Assembly: GCA_002353975.1 (NCBI GenBank)
Contig: DEKQ01000149.1
Coordinates: 29,370-43,494 of the forward strand
Reading direction: 5' to 3'
Source of the DNA: Prevotellaceae bacterium UBA2718
GTDB taxonomy: Bacteria > Bacteroidota > Bacteroidia > Bacteroidales > Bacteroidaceae
Length of the DNA: 14,125 nt
This document shows, one piece after another, positions 1 through 6,933 of this stretch. Under the pieces are notes generated by a model that searched no databases, had not been told where the DNA came from, and saw only the letters and a program-made list of their open reading frames with translations. Every line of letters starts with the position of its first letter. The first letter of the stretch is position 1. A program made the position numbers and the translations under genes.

Positions 1-78
1 CTCGCAAAGTAAACCCACCGCAAGAAGGAACGAAGACCAACGATTCAACTAACTACCAACAACATCACCCGACGCACA

Positions 79-1086
79 ATGAATGCAGAAATCATACAGC
101 CCGTACCGCAAGAGCTGATCCTTGCAGAGCTGACACCAGAGAAAAAGCTCCGCATGACCAACAAGAGCAGCAATGAGATCTATGTCGTGACATACCACGA
201 CTCCCCCAACCTGATGCGTGAGATAGGCCGGCTGCGCGAGATAACCTTCCGCATGGCAGGCGGCGGCACGGGCAAGGAGGTAGATATAGACGAGTTTGAC
301 ACCTGCGAAAACTGCTGCAAGCAACTCATCGTGTGGAACCCGCAGGACAAGGAAATCATCGGCGGCTACCGCTACAAGATGGGCGACACGTGGGACTATG
401 ACGAGCAGGGACAGCCTATACTGGCGACGGCGCACATGTTCCGCTTCTCCGAAAAGTTCATCCGCGAATACGCTCCTTACACCATAGAGCTGGGCCGTTC
501 TTTCGTCACGCCGGCCTACCAGAGCTCAAAGATGGGTGCAAAGAGCCTCTTCGCACTCGACAATCTGTGGGACGGACTGGGGGCGCTGACCGTTATAAAC
601 CCCAACATGAAGTATTACTTCGGCAAGATGACGATGTATCCCGACTACATACGCTTCGGACGCGACATGATACTATACTTCCTAAAGAAGCACTTTGACG
701 ACAAGGAAGGCCTCATTTACCCGATGAAACCGCTGAAATTGGACACTCCAGAGGAGGAACTTCAGCAGATTTTCTGCGGTCGTGACTTCAAGGAAGACTA
801 CCGAATACTGAACGGCGGCATACGCGCATTGGGCTTCAACATCCCGCCTTTGGTAAACGCCTACATGAACCTCTCGCCCACAATGAAGCTCTTCGGCACT
901 GCCATCAACGACGGATTTGGCGAGGTAGAGGAGACAGGCATCCTCATTGCGGTTAACGAAATTTTTGAGAGCAAGCGCGTAAGGCACATCGAGTCGTTCG
1001 TAAAAGAGCATCCCGAGAGCCTTGACAACATCACCTCGGGAGCAGACAAAGTAATAAAGGAAAAGAATACCACCCCAAGACCGTAA
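79..1086 (+). CDS. GNAT/hemolysin-type N-acyltransferase, GlsB-like (glycine-lipid synthesis)
   Basis: This 335-residue protein looks like a complete member of the Acetyltransf_5 (OlsB/hemolysin) branch of the GNAT fold. The core runs from about residue 45 to 200. It includes the stretch RLREITFRMAGGG (51-63), an acidic VDIDEFD (68-74), the strand IIGGYRY (93-99) and ELGRSFVTPAYQ (137-148), where this family binds the acyl donor. The C-terminal part (about 255-300, with PPLVNAYMNL and FGEVEETGILI) matches the second lobe of hemolysin-like acyltransferases. In Bacteroides such a protein, GlsB, N-acylates glycine, and a PlsC-type partner, GlsA, adds the second acyl chain. No PlsC gene is visible here, but the window begins only 78 bases upstream. 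An in-frame TAA at 10-12 and no other start before 79 fix the ATG. It converges on recO with a 15-base gap and no clear terminator. The family is fairly sure; the lipid substrate is inferred. Confidence 0.8.
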   Translation: MNAEIIQPVPQELILAELTPEKKLRMTNKSSNEIYVVTYHDSPNLMREIGRLREITFRMAGGGTGKEVDIDEFDTCENCCKQLIVWNPQDKEIIGGYRYKMGDTWDYDEQGQPILATAHMFRFSEKFIREYAPYTIELGRSFVTPAYQSSKMGAKSLFALDNLWDGLGALTVINPNMKYYFGKMTMYPDYIRFGRDMILYFLKKHFDDKEGLIYPMKPLKLDTPEEELQQIFCGRDFKEDYRILNGGIRALGFNIPPLVNAYMNLSPTMKLFGTAINDGFGEVEETGILIAVNEIFESKRVRHIESFVKEHPESLDNITSGADKVIKEKNTTPRP

Positions 1087-1101
1087 CGGCAACAACCCTC
1101 G

Positions 1102-1827
1102 TCAGACGAACAATGTCTGCAGCACCTCAAGCGACTTCATCTCGCCAAACTGCGGGATGTGAAGCCGATAGAACTGCAGGCACAGGTCAACCACACGGTT
1201 ACGCTCCTCACGTGAGAAGCGAAAGAGATGCAGATTTGACGGCGTCATACGCATGAGAATCTGCATCTTTTTTGCATCCTCAGGCATCAGGACGTCGCTA
1301 TGCAGCGGCATGGTAGCAGAGAACACCCCTTCGCGCAGGTCAAACACCGCCCCGTCCACGTATGACGCCACATCGGGCATAAAGCCTAAGAAGCGCGACA
1401 TACGCAGCATAAACATCAGATGGAAATTCGCCGTGCTGCCCACCGAAGCATCAAGCCACAGGAGTCCCTGCTCCACGAAGTCGTATAGCAATGGCTCCGG
1501 ATGCATATCGCGGGTGACATAGGTCAGAAACTCAGCCACGAAAAATCCCTGCGACATCTTCACCACGTCAGTCGTCAGCGTCAGATACGGCCTGAAAAGC
1601 CTGGCATCGGCAAGCATCGACATCGTCTGACGCGGAGAGCGCACCGTGTCAACCTCCAGCAAGGTAAGCGGCTGGAAGAACTGTTTACGCACCTTCGACG
1701 TGCGCGACGTACTCACTTTCCACACCACAGAGACCCTGCCCGACTCACGCGTCAGAAGGTCAACGATGAGTTTGTTGTCACCAAACTTCACCGTCCGAAG
1801 TACTATGGCCCTGTCCTTATTTTCCAT
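1102..1827 (-). CDS. recO: DNA repair protein RecO
   Basis: The 241-residue protein has the RecO layout: an N-terminal OB fold (about 1-80), opening with RAIVLRTVKFGDNKLIVDLL (6-25), and a helical C-terminal domain. RecO works with RecR to load RecA on SSB-coated single-stranded DNA in the RecF pathway and also anneals strands. The open frame extends upstream to 1995, but that would run through a divergent promoter and into tRNA-Glu. The ATG at 1827 gives the usual family length of about 240 residues and starts the conserved region. Only one cysteine (about residue 216) is present, so the four-cysteine zinc site of some RecO proteins is absent. A -7-like element lies just upstream (1846-1839). 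It would leave a leader of only some 7 bases. The gene ends 15 bases from the convergent acyltransferase. Confidence 0.9.
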   Translation of the reverse strand: MENKDRAIVLRTVKFGDNKLIVDLLTRESGRVSVVWKVSTSRTSKVRKQFFQPLTLLEVDTVRSPRQTMSMLADARLFRPYLTLTTDVVKMSQGFFVAEFLTYVTRDMHPEPLLYDFVEQGLLWLDASVGSTANFHLMFMLRMSRFLGFMPDVASYVDGAVFDLREGVFSATMPLHSDVLMPEDAKKMQILMRMTPSNLHLFRFSREERNRVVDLCLQFYRLHIPQFGEMKSLEVLQTLFV

Positions 1828-1838
1828 CTCTCGGCTTG

Positions 1839-1846
1839 CAAAAGTA
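1839..1846 (-). promoter_or_regulatory. Possible -7 element of the recO promoter
   Basis: Read on the - strand this is TACTTTTG, which fits the Bacteroidota -7 consensus TAnnTTTG. The only upstream TTG near the right distance (1865-1863) leaves a short 16-base spacer. The element lies 11 bases from the recO ATG, so a transcript starting here would be almost leaderless. Confidence 0.4.
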
Positions 1847-1884
1847 TAAAAAATCGGGGAAACAAGAAAATTGTGGCGACAAAA

Positions 1885-1916
1885 TTTGCACATTACAGAA
1901 AAAACTAGTACCTTTG
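1885..1916 (+). promoter_or_regulatory. Promoter for tRNA-Glu and rpsT
   Basis: TTTG at 1885-1888, a 20-base spacer, and TACCTTTG at 1909-1916 match the primary Bacteroidota promoter (-33 TTTG, -7 TAnnTTTG) exactly. Transcription should begin near 1921, about 37 bases before the mature tRNA. I see no second TAnnTTTG between the tRNA and rpsT, so this promoter probably serves both. It lies back to back with the proposed recO promoter. Confidence 0.85.
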
Positions 1917-1957
1917 CAGCGCATTTCGGGAGGATCTCTCCGGAATGATATCGGTTC

Positions 1958-2032
1958 GGCGCGTTCGTATATCGGTTAGTACTCAAGATTTTCATTCTTG
2001 CAAGAGGGGTCCGACTCCCCTACGCGCTACCA
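1958..2032 (+). tRNA. tRNA-Glu (anticodon TTC), CCA encoded
   Basis: The sequence folds as a cloverleaf. The acceptor stem is GGCGCGT (1958-1964) with ACGCGCT (2022-2028), closed by a G-U pair at 1-72. The D stem is GTA/TAC around TATCGGTTAG. The anticodon stem is CAAGA (1984-1988) with TCTTG (1996-2000), around the loop TTTTCAT, giving anticodon TTC at 1991-1993. The T stem is AGGGG/CCCCT. The variable loop has 4 bases. Discriminator A2029 is followed by an encoded CCA (2030-2032). The T loop reads TCCGACT, so the position that is normally T55 (pseudouridine) is C. The leader carries an imperfect hairpin at 1925-1945 (8-bp stem with one G-G mismatch). Confidence 0.95.
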
Positions 2033-2178
2033 CGAATTATTTGCCATCGGGCAGTGATGTCCTCATGGTGGCAGAGGGTGCAAGCACCCGCCAGGGCTGT
2101 TGTAGTGACGTAAGACCCATAGCTAATCATTAACGGCACCGCCAGCGAGGCCGTGCAACAAACCAAAAACAAAAAGAA
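2033..2178 (+). promoter_or_regulatory. Structured leader between tRNA-Glu and rpsT, possible S20 autoregulatory RNA
   Basis: The 146 bases from the tRNA to the rpsT ATG contain no start of a plausible gene and no promoter, but several pairings. Stem A joins GCCATC (2043-2048) to GGTGGC (2067-2072). Stem B joins GGGTG (2076-2080) to CACCC (2085-2089) around CAAG. Stem B can be extended by TGGC (2069-2072) with GCCA (2090-2093), which competes with stem A. Stem C joins ACGGC (2133-2137) to GCCGT (2150-2154), 24 bases before the ATG. The last stretch before the ATG is A-rich and unpaired, as is usual for Bacteroidota translation starts. S20 synthesis is autoregulated in E. coli; applying that here is an inference. 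Confidence 0.4.
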
Positions 2179-2430
2179 ATGGCAAACCACAAGTCATCAG
2201 TGAAGAGAATCCGTCAGACAAAGACCAAGAACCTTCACAACAAGTACTACGCAAAGACAATGCGTAACGCAGTGCGCAAGCTGCGCGCAATCACGAACAA
2301 GGACGAGGCTATGAAGCTCTATCCTGCAGTACAGAAGATGCTCGACAAGCTCGCAAAGACCAACATCATCCACAAGAACAAGGCAGCGAACCTGAAGTCA
2401 AGCCTCTGCAAGCACATCGCAAAGCTCTAA
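2179..2430 (+). CDS. rpsT: 30S ribosomal protein S20
   Basis: This 83-residue, strongly basic protein begins with MANHKSSVKRIRQTKTKNL, the typical S20 N-terminus, and continues with lysine- and arginine-rich helices ending in LKSSLCKHIAKL. S20 is a three-helix primary 16S rRNA-binding protein that helps to assemble the body of the 30S subunit. Its length is normal for the family (about 85). The ATG follows an A-rich leader (AACAAAAAGAA). The gene lies downstream of tRNA-Glu, with which it probably shares a promoter (1885-1916), and is followed by an intrinsic terminator at 2487-2521. The leader may fold into a regulatory structure. Confidence 0.97.
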   Translation: MANHKSSVKRIRQTKTKNLHNKYYAKTMRNAVRKLRAITNKDEAMKLYPAVQKMLDKLAKTNIIHKNKAANLKSSLCKHIAKL

Positions 2431-2486
2431 GAGCAGCGACAAGAAACGAATACACAAGATTGTTTCCATAATAATTTTTTATCTAG

Positions 2487-2521
2487 AAGGCTGTAGCCCG
2501 TGAGGGGTAGCAGCCTTTTTT
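2487..2521 (+). terminator. Intrinsic terminator after rpsT
   Basis: AAGGCTG (2487-2493) pairs with CAGCCTT (2511-2517). An inner CCC/GGG pairing around GTGA strengthens the hairpin, and a run of six T (2516-2521) follows. It ends the tRNA-Glu/rpsT transcript and insulates gyrB. Confidence 0.88.
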
Positions 2522-2597
2522 CATGCCCATAACACGGACACCCGAAACTATTATAGCAGGAAACGGCATACGGGAGGAGAAAATACTACGTATTTTA

Positions 2598-2629
2598 TTT
2601 GCACAATCCAATAATTTTCCGTAACTTTG
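2598..2629 (+). promoter_or_regulatory. gyrB promoter
   Basis: TTTG at 2598-2601, a 20-base spacer, and TAACTTTG at 2622-2629 fit the Bacteroidota -33/-7 pattern exactly. The expected start near 2634 gives an A-rich leader of about 24 bases before the gyrB ATG. Confidence 0.85.
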
Positions 2630-2657
2630 CAAGGCAAAAATAACAACAAAACATATA

Positions 2658-4631
2658 ATGGAAGAAAATCAGAACAAAGAAACGAATTACACCGGCAGTA
2701 GTATTCAGGTGCTCGAAGGCCTTGAGGCAGTCCGCAAGCGCCCTGCAATGTACATCGGCGACATCTCGGAGAAGGGTCTTCACCATCTTGTGAACGAGAC
2801 CGTTGACAACTCCATTGACGAGGCAATGGCCGGCTATTGCACCGACATCCGCGTAACAATCAACGAAGACAACTCCGTGACAGTAGAGGATGATGGCCGC
2901 GGTATCCCGGTTGACGAGCACCCGAAGATGCACAAGTCCGCCCTGGAGGTGGTTATGACAGTGCTTCATGCCGGCGGTAAGTTCGATAAAGGTTCTTACA
3001 AAGTCTCCGGCGGCTTGCACGGTGTGGGCGTCAGTTGCGTCAATGCACTGTCATCACACATGATTTCGCAGGTCTATCGTGACGGCAAGATATACCAGCA
3101 GGAATACGAGAAGGGAAAGCCGCTGTACCCTGTAAAGGTTGTCGGCGAGACCGAGAAGCGCGGCACACGCCAGCAGTTCTGGCCTGACGGCTCAATCTTC
3201 ACCACCACTACATACAAATATGACATCGTGGCACGCCGTATGCGCGAGCTGGCATTCCTCAATGCGGGCATCACCATCACGCTGACAGACCTGCGCCCCG
3301 ACGAGGAGGGCAACGTGCGCAAGCCGGAGGTATTCCATGCCAAAGAGGGACTGAAGGAGTTCGTGCGCTATGTGGATAGACACCGCACCAGCCTCATCGG
3401 AGAGCCTATATACCTGAAGACAGAGAAGAACAACACGCCGATAGAGATTGCGCTGCTGTATAATACCGACTATTCTGAGAACATCCATTCATACGTCAAC
3501 AATATCAACACCATCGAAGGCGGTACGCACCTTACCGGTTTCCGCATCGCCCTCAGCCGTTCGCTGAAGAAATATGCCGACGAGGACGAGGCATTACGCA
3601 AGCAAATAGAGAAGGCAAAGATTGAGATTGCCCCTGATGACTTCCGCGAGGGTCTGACAGCCATCATCTCCGTGAAGGTGGCAGAGCCTCAGTTCGAGGG
3701 ACAGACGAAGACCAAGCTGGGCAACAGCGAGGTCAACGGTGCCGTTCAGCAGGCTGTAGGCGAGGCTATGGGCAACTATCTGGAGGAGCACCCGAAAGAG
3801 GCACACCAGATATGCGAGAAGGTAATTCTCGCCGCTACGGCACGTATTGCGGCACGCAAGGCACGCGAGAGCGTTCAGCGCAAGAGCCCGATGGCCGGCG
3901 GCGGACTGCCCGGCAAGCTGGCAGACTGCTCAAGCCGCGACCCGAAGAAGACTGAGATATTCCTCGTGGAGGGTGACTCGGCAGGCGGTTCGGCAAAGCA
4001 AGGCCGCGACCGTCACACTCAGGCTATCCTGCCTTTGCGCGGTAAGATACTGAACGTAGAGAAGGTTCAGTGGCACAAAGTATTTGAGGCAGAGTCCGTA
4101 AGCATCATCCTGCAGGCCATCGGAGTACGCTTCGGCGTTGACGGAGAGGATGCAAAGACCGCGAATATCGACAAGCTGAGATACGACAAGATTATCATTA
4201 TGACCGATGCCGATGTCGATGGCTCGCACATCGACACGCTCATCATGACGCTCTTCTTCCGCTTCATGCCTCAGGTGATACAGGAAGGACACCTTTACAT
4301 CGCAACGCCCCCACTCTACCAGTGCACCTACAAGAACCACAAGGAGTACTGCTACACCGAGGAAGACCGTCTGCGCTTCATCAACACCTACTGCTCTGGC
4401 GATGCCGACGACAGCAAGCTGCACACACAGCGATATAAAGGTCTGGGTGAGATGAACCCCGAGCAATTGTGGGACACCACCATGAACCCAGAGACACGAC
4501 TGCTGAAACAGGTAACGATACAGAACGCTGCCGAAGCTGACGAGATATTCTCCATGCTGATGGGTGATGACGTGGAGCCACGCCGAGCATTCATCGAGGA
4601 GAATGCAAACTACGCCAACATTGACGCTTAG
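2658..4631 (+). CDS. gyrB: DNA gyrase subunit B
   Basis: The 657-residue protein is the ATPase subunit of gyrase, which with GyrA introduces negative supercoils. The GHKL ATPase domain (about 15-225) shows the catalytic glutamate and magnesium asparagine in NETVDNSIDE (E47, N51), then DDGRGIP (78-84) and the lid GGLHGVG. A transducer domain follows. The TOPRIM domain has EGDSAGGSAKQGRDR starting at E438 and DADVDGSH starting at D517, which supply the metal ligands E438, D517 and D519. The QRYKGLGEMNPEQLW motif marks the GyrA-contacting tail. GGSAKQGRDR after EGDSA points to GyrB rather than ParE. The E. coli-specific insertion of about 170 residues is absent, normal for this phylum. It has its own promoter (2598-2629). 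A strong hairpin (4651-4686) follows it. Confidence 0.97.
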   Translation: MEENQNKETNYTGSSIQVLEGLEAVRKRPAMYIGDISEKGLHHLVNETVDNSIDEAMAGYCTDIRVTINEDNSVTVEDDGRGIPVDEHPKMHKSALEVVMTVLHAGGKFDKGSYKVSGGLHGVGVSCVNALSSHMISQVYRDGKIYQQEYEKGKPLYPVKVVGETEKRGTRQQFWPDGSIFTTTTYKYDIVARRMRELAFLNAGITITLTDLRPDEEGNVRKPEVFHAKEGLKEFVRYVDRHRTSLIGEPIYLKTEKNNTPIEIALLYNTDYSENIHSYVNNINTIEGGTHLTGFRIALSRSLKKYADEDEALRKQIEKAKIEIAPDDFREGLTAIISVKVAEPQFEGQTKTKLGNSEVNGAVQQAVGEAMGNYLEEHPKEAHQICEKVILAATARIAARKARESVQRKSPMAGGGLPGKLADCSSRDPKKTEIFLVEGDSAGGSAKQGRDRHTQAILPLRGKILNVEKVQWHKVFEAESVSIILQAIGVRFGVDGEDAKTANIDKLRYDKIIIMTDADVDGSHIDTLIMTLFFRFMPQVIQEGHLYIATPPLYQCTYKNHKEYCYTEEDRLRFINTYCSGDADDSKLHTQRYKGLGEMNPEQLWDTTMNPETRLLKQVTIQNAAEADEIFSMLMGDDVEPRRAFIEENANYANIDA

Positions 4632-4650
4632 CAATACTATACTTTGACAC

Positions 4651-4686
4651 ATACCTGCATCTGCCGAAAAGAGCAGGTGCAGGTAT
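4651..4686. other. 14-bp hairpin between gyrB and the AraC-family gene
   Basis: ATACCTGCATCTGC (4651-4664) pairs over its full length with GCAGGTGCAGGTAT (4673-4686), with one T-G wobble and an 8-base loop (CGAAAAGA). There is no T run on either side. It could stabilise or end the gyrB mRNA without a U tract. It could also be an operator: the right arm contains GCAGGT twice in tandem, and the regulator gene starts 27 bases downstream. The sequence alone does not decide. Confidence 0.55.
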
Positions 4687-4713
4687 ATACAACACACCTT
4701 AAACTAATAAAAC

Positions 4714-5613
4714 ATGGCGAAAGACAACAACATCCTTCCTATTTCCATTGAGCGAGTGACATCGGTGTTCAAGATGCCACACCTCAACAACGAACTTCTG
4801 TTGATTGATTCATTGCACTCGCTGCCAGTATTAACTGAGCCGCGACGCATGTCACTATGTCTGTATATAGGCATGTGCACCAGCGGAGTAGCTACCCTGA
4901 CAGTCAACGGAAAACAACGCTCGCACAGCCATCAGCAGGTGATGTTGATAACTGAAGAGTCTGTTATTACGGATACAAAATTCAGCAATGACTTCGATGG
5001 ATTTGCCTTCCTTGTATCATACAAGCTGCTGCAAGAGATACTGCGAGACGTACACAACATGAGCGACCTGTTCCTTCTCTCTCACAACCACCCGGTATTT
5101 ACACTTACCGAAGGTGAGATTTTCGCTGCAAGGAACTACTTCCACTCCATCCTGACACACATAAACCAGCCCAAAAAGCGCTATCGCACAGAGATAATAC
5201 GCCTTACCCTCCTCACAATGATATATGATATGGCGTGCGCTTTTGACCGTGTCATAGACCAACCGGGCAAGAACGAGAAGCAGTCAAGGTCCGAACAGCT
5301 CTTTGTGGAATTTGTGCAACGGGTGGAGCACCACTACCATGAGGAGCGACAAGTGCAGTGGTATGCCAAGCAAATGAATGTCACGCCGAAGTATTTGTGC
5401 GAGGTAGTGACCAATGTCAGCCGTCGGACACCTAACGAATGGATTGACAAATTCGTCACTTCAGAGATGCGCAACCTGCTGAGGCATACCAATATGCGCA
5501 TGAATGAGATTGCCGAGGTGATGAATTTCCCCACACAGTCATTCTTCGGAAAATACTTTAAGGAGAATGTCGGAGTGACACCGTCAGAGTATCGTAACGG
5601 CGTAGAGCCATAA
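4714..5613 (+). CDS. AraC-family transcriptional regulator
   Basis: This 299-residue protein ends in a typical AraC/XylS DNA-binding domain. The first helix-turn-helix lies near residues 213-234 (VQWYAKQMNVTPKYLCEVV). The second lies near 263-290, with MNEIAEVMNFPTQSFFGKYF and then the family signature GVTPSEYR. The N-terminal 180 residues look like a cupin-type sensor barrel (YIGMCTSGVATLTVNGKQ at 51-68), but the ligand cannot be told. Its target genes are unknown. The DUF3109 gene starts 12 bases downstream, suggesting one transcript. A strong hairpin lies just upstream (4651-4686). A near-consensus but wrongly spaced TATACTTTG occurs at about 4637-4645, so I do not call a promoter. The ATG at 4714 follows an A-rich leader. 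Confidence 0.9.
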   Translation: MAKDNNILPISIERVTSVFKMPHLNNELLLIDSLHSLPVLTEPRRMSLCLYIGMCTSGVATLTVNGKQRSHSHQQVMLITEESVITDTKFSNDFDGFAFLVSYKLLQEILRDVHNMSDLFLLSHNHPVFTLTEGEIFAARNYFHSILTHINQPKKRYRTEIIRLTLLTMIYDMACAFDRVIDQPGKNEKQSRSEQLFVEFVQRVEHHYHEERQVQWYAKQMNVTPKYLCEVVTNVSRRTPNEWIDKFVTSEMRNLLRHTNMRMNEIAEVMNFPTQSFFGKYFKENVGVTPSEYRNGVEP

Positions 5614-5625
5614 AAGACACCTCCC

Positions 5626-6225
5626 ATGATAGTACAGATAGGTGATGTTCTCGTATCATCAGACATACTTACGGAATGCTTCTGCTGTGACCTTGCCAAG
5701 TGCAAGGGCGTATGCTGCGTGGAAGGAGATGCCGGAGCGCCTATAACTATCGAAGAACTGGAGCAGATAGAGCTGAATCTGGACAGCGTTATGTCCGATT
5801 TGTCCATGCCCGCACAGCTCGTCATAGCGGCGCAAGGCGTGGCATACAACGACAAGGACGGAGAGCTTGTCACCTCAATAGTAAATGGGAAAGACTGTGT
5901 CTTCACATGCTATGAAGACCTCGAAATGGCCGATGAAACCGTGAAAAACTGCTGTTTGTGCGCATTTGAACGCGCATACAGGAAGAAAGCCATCAACTGG
6001 TGTAAGCCAATCTCATGTGCGCTCTATCCGATAAGAGAGAGCACGCTGAGCAACGGACTCACCGCAATAGTGTATCATCGGTGGGATGTCTGCAAGGATG
6101 CCGTAGTAAAAGGAAACAATCAAGGCATCAAGTTATATCAATTCCTTAAAGAACCTCTCATCCGGCGCTTCGGACAGGAGTGGTATGATGCGCTGTGCAT
6201 CGCCGCTACCAATCTACCGGAGTGA
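5626..6225 (+). CDS. Cysteine-rich DUF3109 family protein
   Basis: The 199-residue protein has 15 cysteines in a pattern typical of DUF3109, a family related to the YkgJ zinc- or iron-chelating proteins. An N-terminal cluster (C18, C20, C21, C26, C30, C31) lies in ECFCCDLAKCKGVCC and is followed by EGDAGAP (33-39). A second group is C91, C95, C109, C110 and C112. A third is C126 and C131 (WCKPISCALYP), then C156. The number and conserved spacing suggest a metal site, perhaps an iron-sulfur cluster, but no function is established. There is no signal peptide or membrane segment, so it is probably cytosolic. It follows the AraC-family gene by 12 bases. Its last 20 bases overlap the 3' end of ung on the other strand. 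Confidence 0.85.
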   Translation: MIVQIGDVLVSSDILTECFCCDLAKCKGVCCVEGDAGAPITIEELEQIELNLDSVMSDLSMPAQLVIAAQGVAYNDKDGELVTSIVNGKDCVFTCYEDLEMADETVKNCCLCAFERAYRKKAINWCKPISCALYPIRESTLSNGLTAIVYHRWDVCKDAVVKGNNQGIKLYQFLKEPLIRRFGQEWYDALCIAATNLPE

Positions 6226-6898
6226 TGCCCTGCTGCTGCAACCAGGCGTTGCAGGAGGAGAAATGGTGATTGCCGAACCATCCTCCACGGTTTGCGGAGA
6301 GCGGAGAGGGATGCACTGACTCAAGTACAAGATGCTTGCTGCGGTCTATCAGCGACGCCTTGCTGCGAGCATAGCCGCCCCACAGGATAAACACCACATG
6401 CTCTTTGTGCTCTGATACAGTCCTGATGACTGCATCGGTGAACTGTTCCCAACCGTGACGCTGATGCGAACCGGCCAAATGCTCACGCACCGTCAGCGTG
6501 GCATTGAGCAGGAAAACTCCCTGCGAAGCCCAGCGGCGAAGGCTACCATCATACATTTTTTTGCCCATTTCATCGGTAATAATAGGCGGCACATGGTCTG
6601 TATCGGCCTTCACTTCCTTAAAGATATTTACTAAAGACGGCGGCAACTGCACCCCTGTCTTGACCGAGAAACAGAGCCCTTCCGCCTGACCGGCACCATG
6701 ATAGGGGTCCTGACCGATGATGACGACCTTCACTTTGTCAAGCGGACAGAGGTTGAAGGCATTGAAAATCTCCTGCCCTGGGGGGTAACACACAAACTGT
6801 CTGTACTCGTCGTGGACGAATACAGACAGTTTTTTGAAGTAGTCTTTCTCAAATTCTTCTGCCAAGGCTGAGCCCCAGGACTGTTCAATCTGTACCAT
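6206..6898 (-). CDS. ung: Uracil-DNA glycosylase (family 1)
   Basis: The 230-residue enzyme removes uracil from DNA and starts base excision repair. The water-activating motif GQDPYHG occupies residues 62-68 with the catalytic aspartate D64. The uracil pocket is formed by GLCFSV (74-79) and by LLNATLTV (130-137). The DNA-intercalation loop HPSPLSANRG starts at H196, the catalytic histidine. The length is normal for the family (about 220-230). The gene follows gpmI by 35 bases on the same strand, with no promoter element of its own in the gap, so the two are probably cotranscribed. Its stop codon lies inside the 3' end of the convergent DUF3109 gene (20-base overlap), leaving no room for a separate terminator. 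Confidence 0.96.
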   Translation of the reverse strand: MVQIEQSWGSALAEEFEKDYFKKLSVFVHDEYRQFVCYPPGQEIFNAFNLCPLDKVKVVIIGQDPYHGAGQAEGLCFSVKTGVQLPPSLVNIFKEVKADTDHVPPIITDEMGKKMYDGSLRRWASQGVFLLNATLTVREHLAGSHQRHGWEQFTDAVIRTVSEHKEHVVFILWGGYARSKASLIDRSKHLVLESVHPSPLSANRGGWFGNHHFSSCNAWLQQQGITPVDW

Positions 6899-6933
6899 AT
6901 AATATCATGAAACAGCTGGTGGATAGACGGGCA

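Noticed and set aside
1..78. Possible 3' end of an upstream gene (TAA at 10-12 in frame 1, TAA at 50-52 in frame 2)
   Set aside because: Too few codons to recognise a protein, and no frame is clearly coding.
1828..1995. Longer N-terminus for recO starting at 1995
   Set aside because: It would overlap tRNA-Glu and the divergent promoter, and it adds 56 residues that RecO proteins lack.
2658..4631. ParE (topoisomerase IV subunit B) instead of GyrB
   Set aside because: The TOPRIM motif continues as GGSAKQGRDR, which is the gyrase form.
4637..4645. Promoter for the AraC-family gene (TATACTTTG)
   Set aside because: The spacing inside the -7 element is wrong by one base either way, and the hairpin lies between it and the gene.
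3930..4697. 255-codon open frame on the - strand opposite gyrB
   Set aside because: It lies antisense to the conserved TOPRIM region of gyrB and shows no recognisable motifs.
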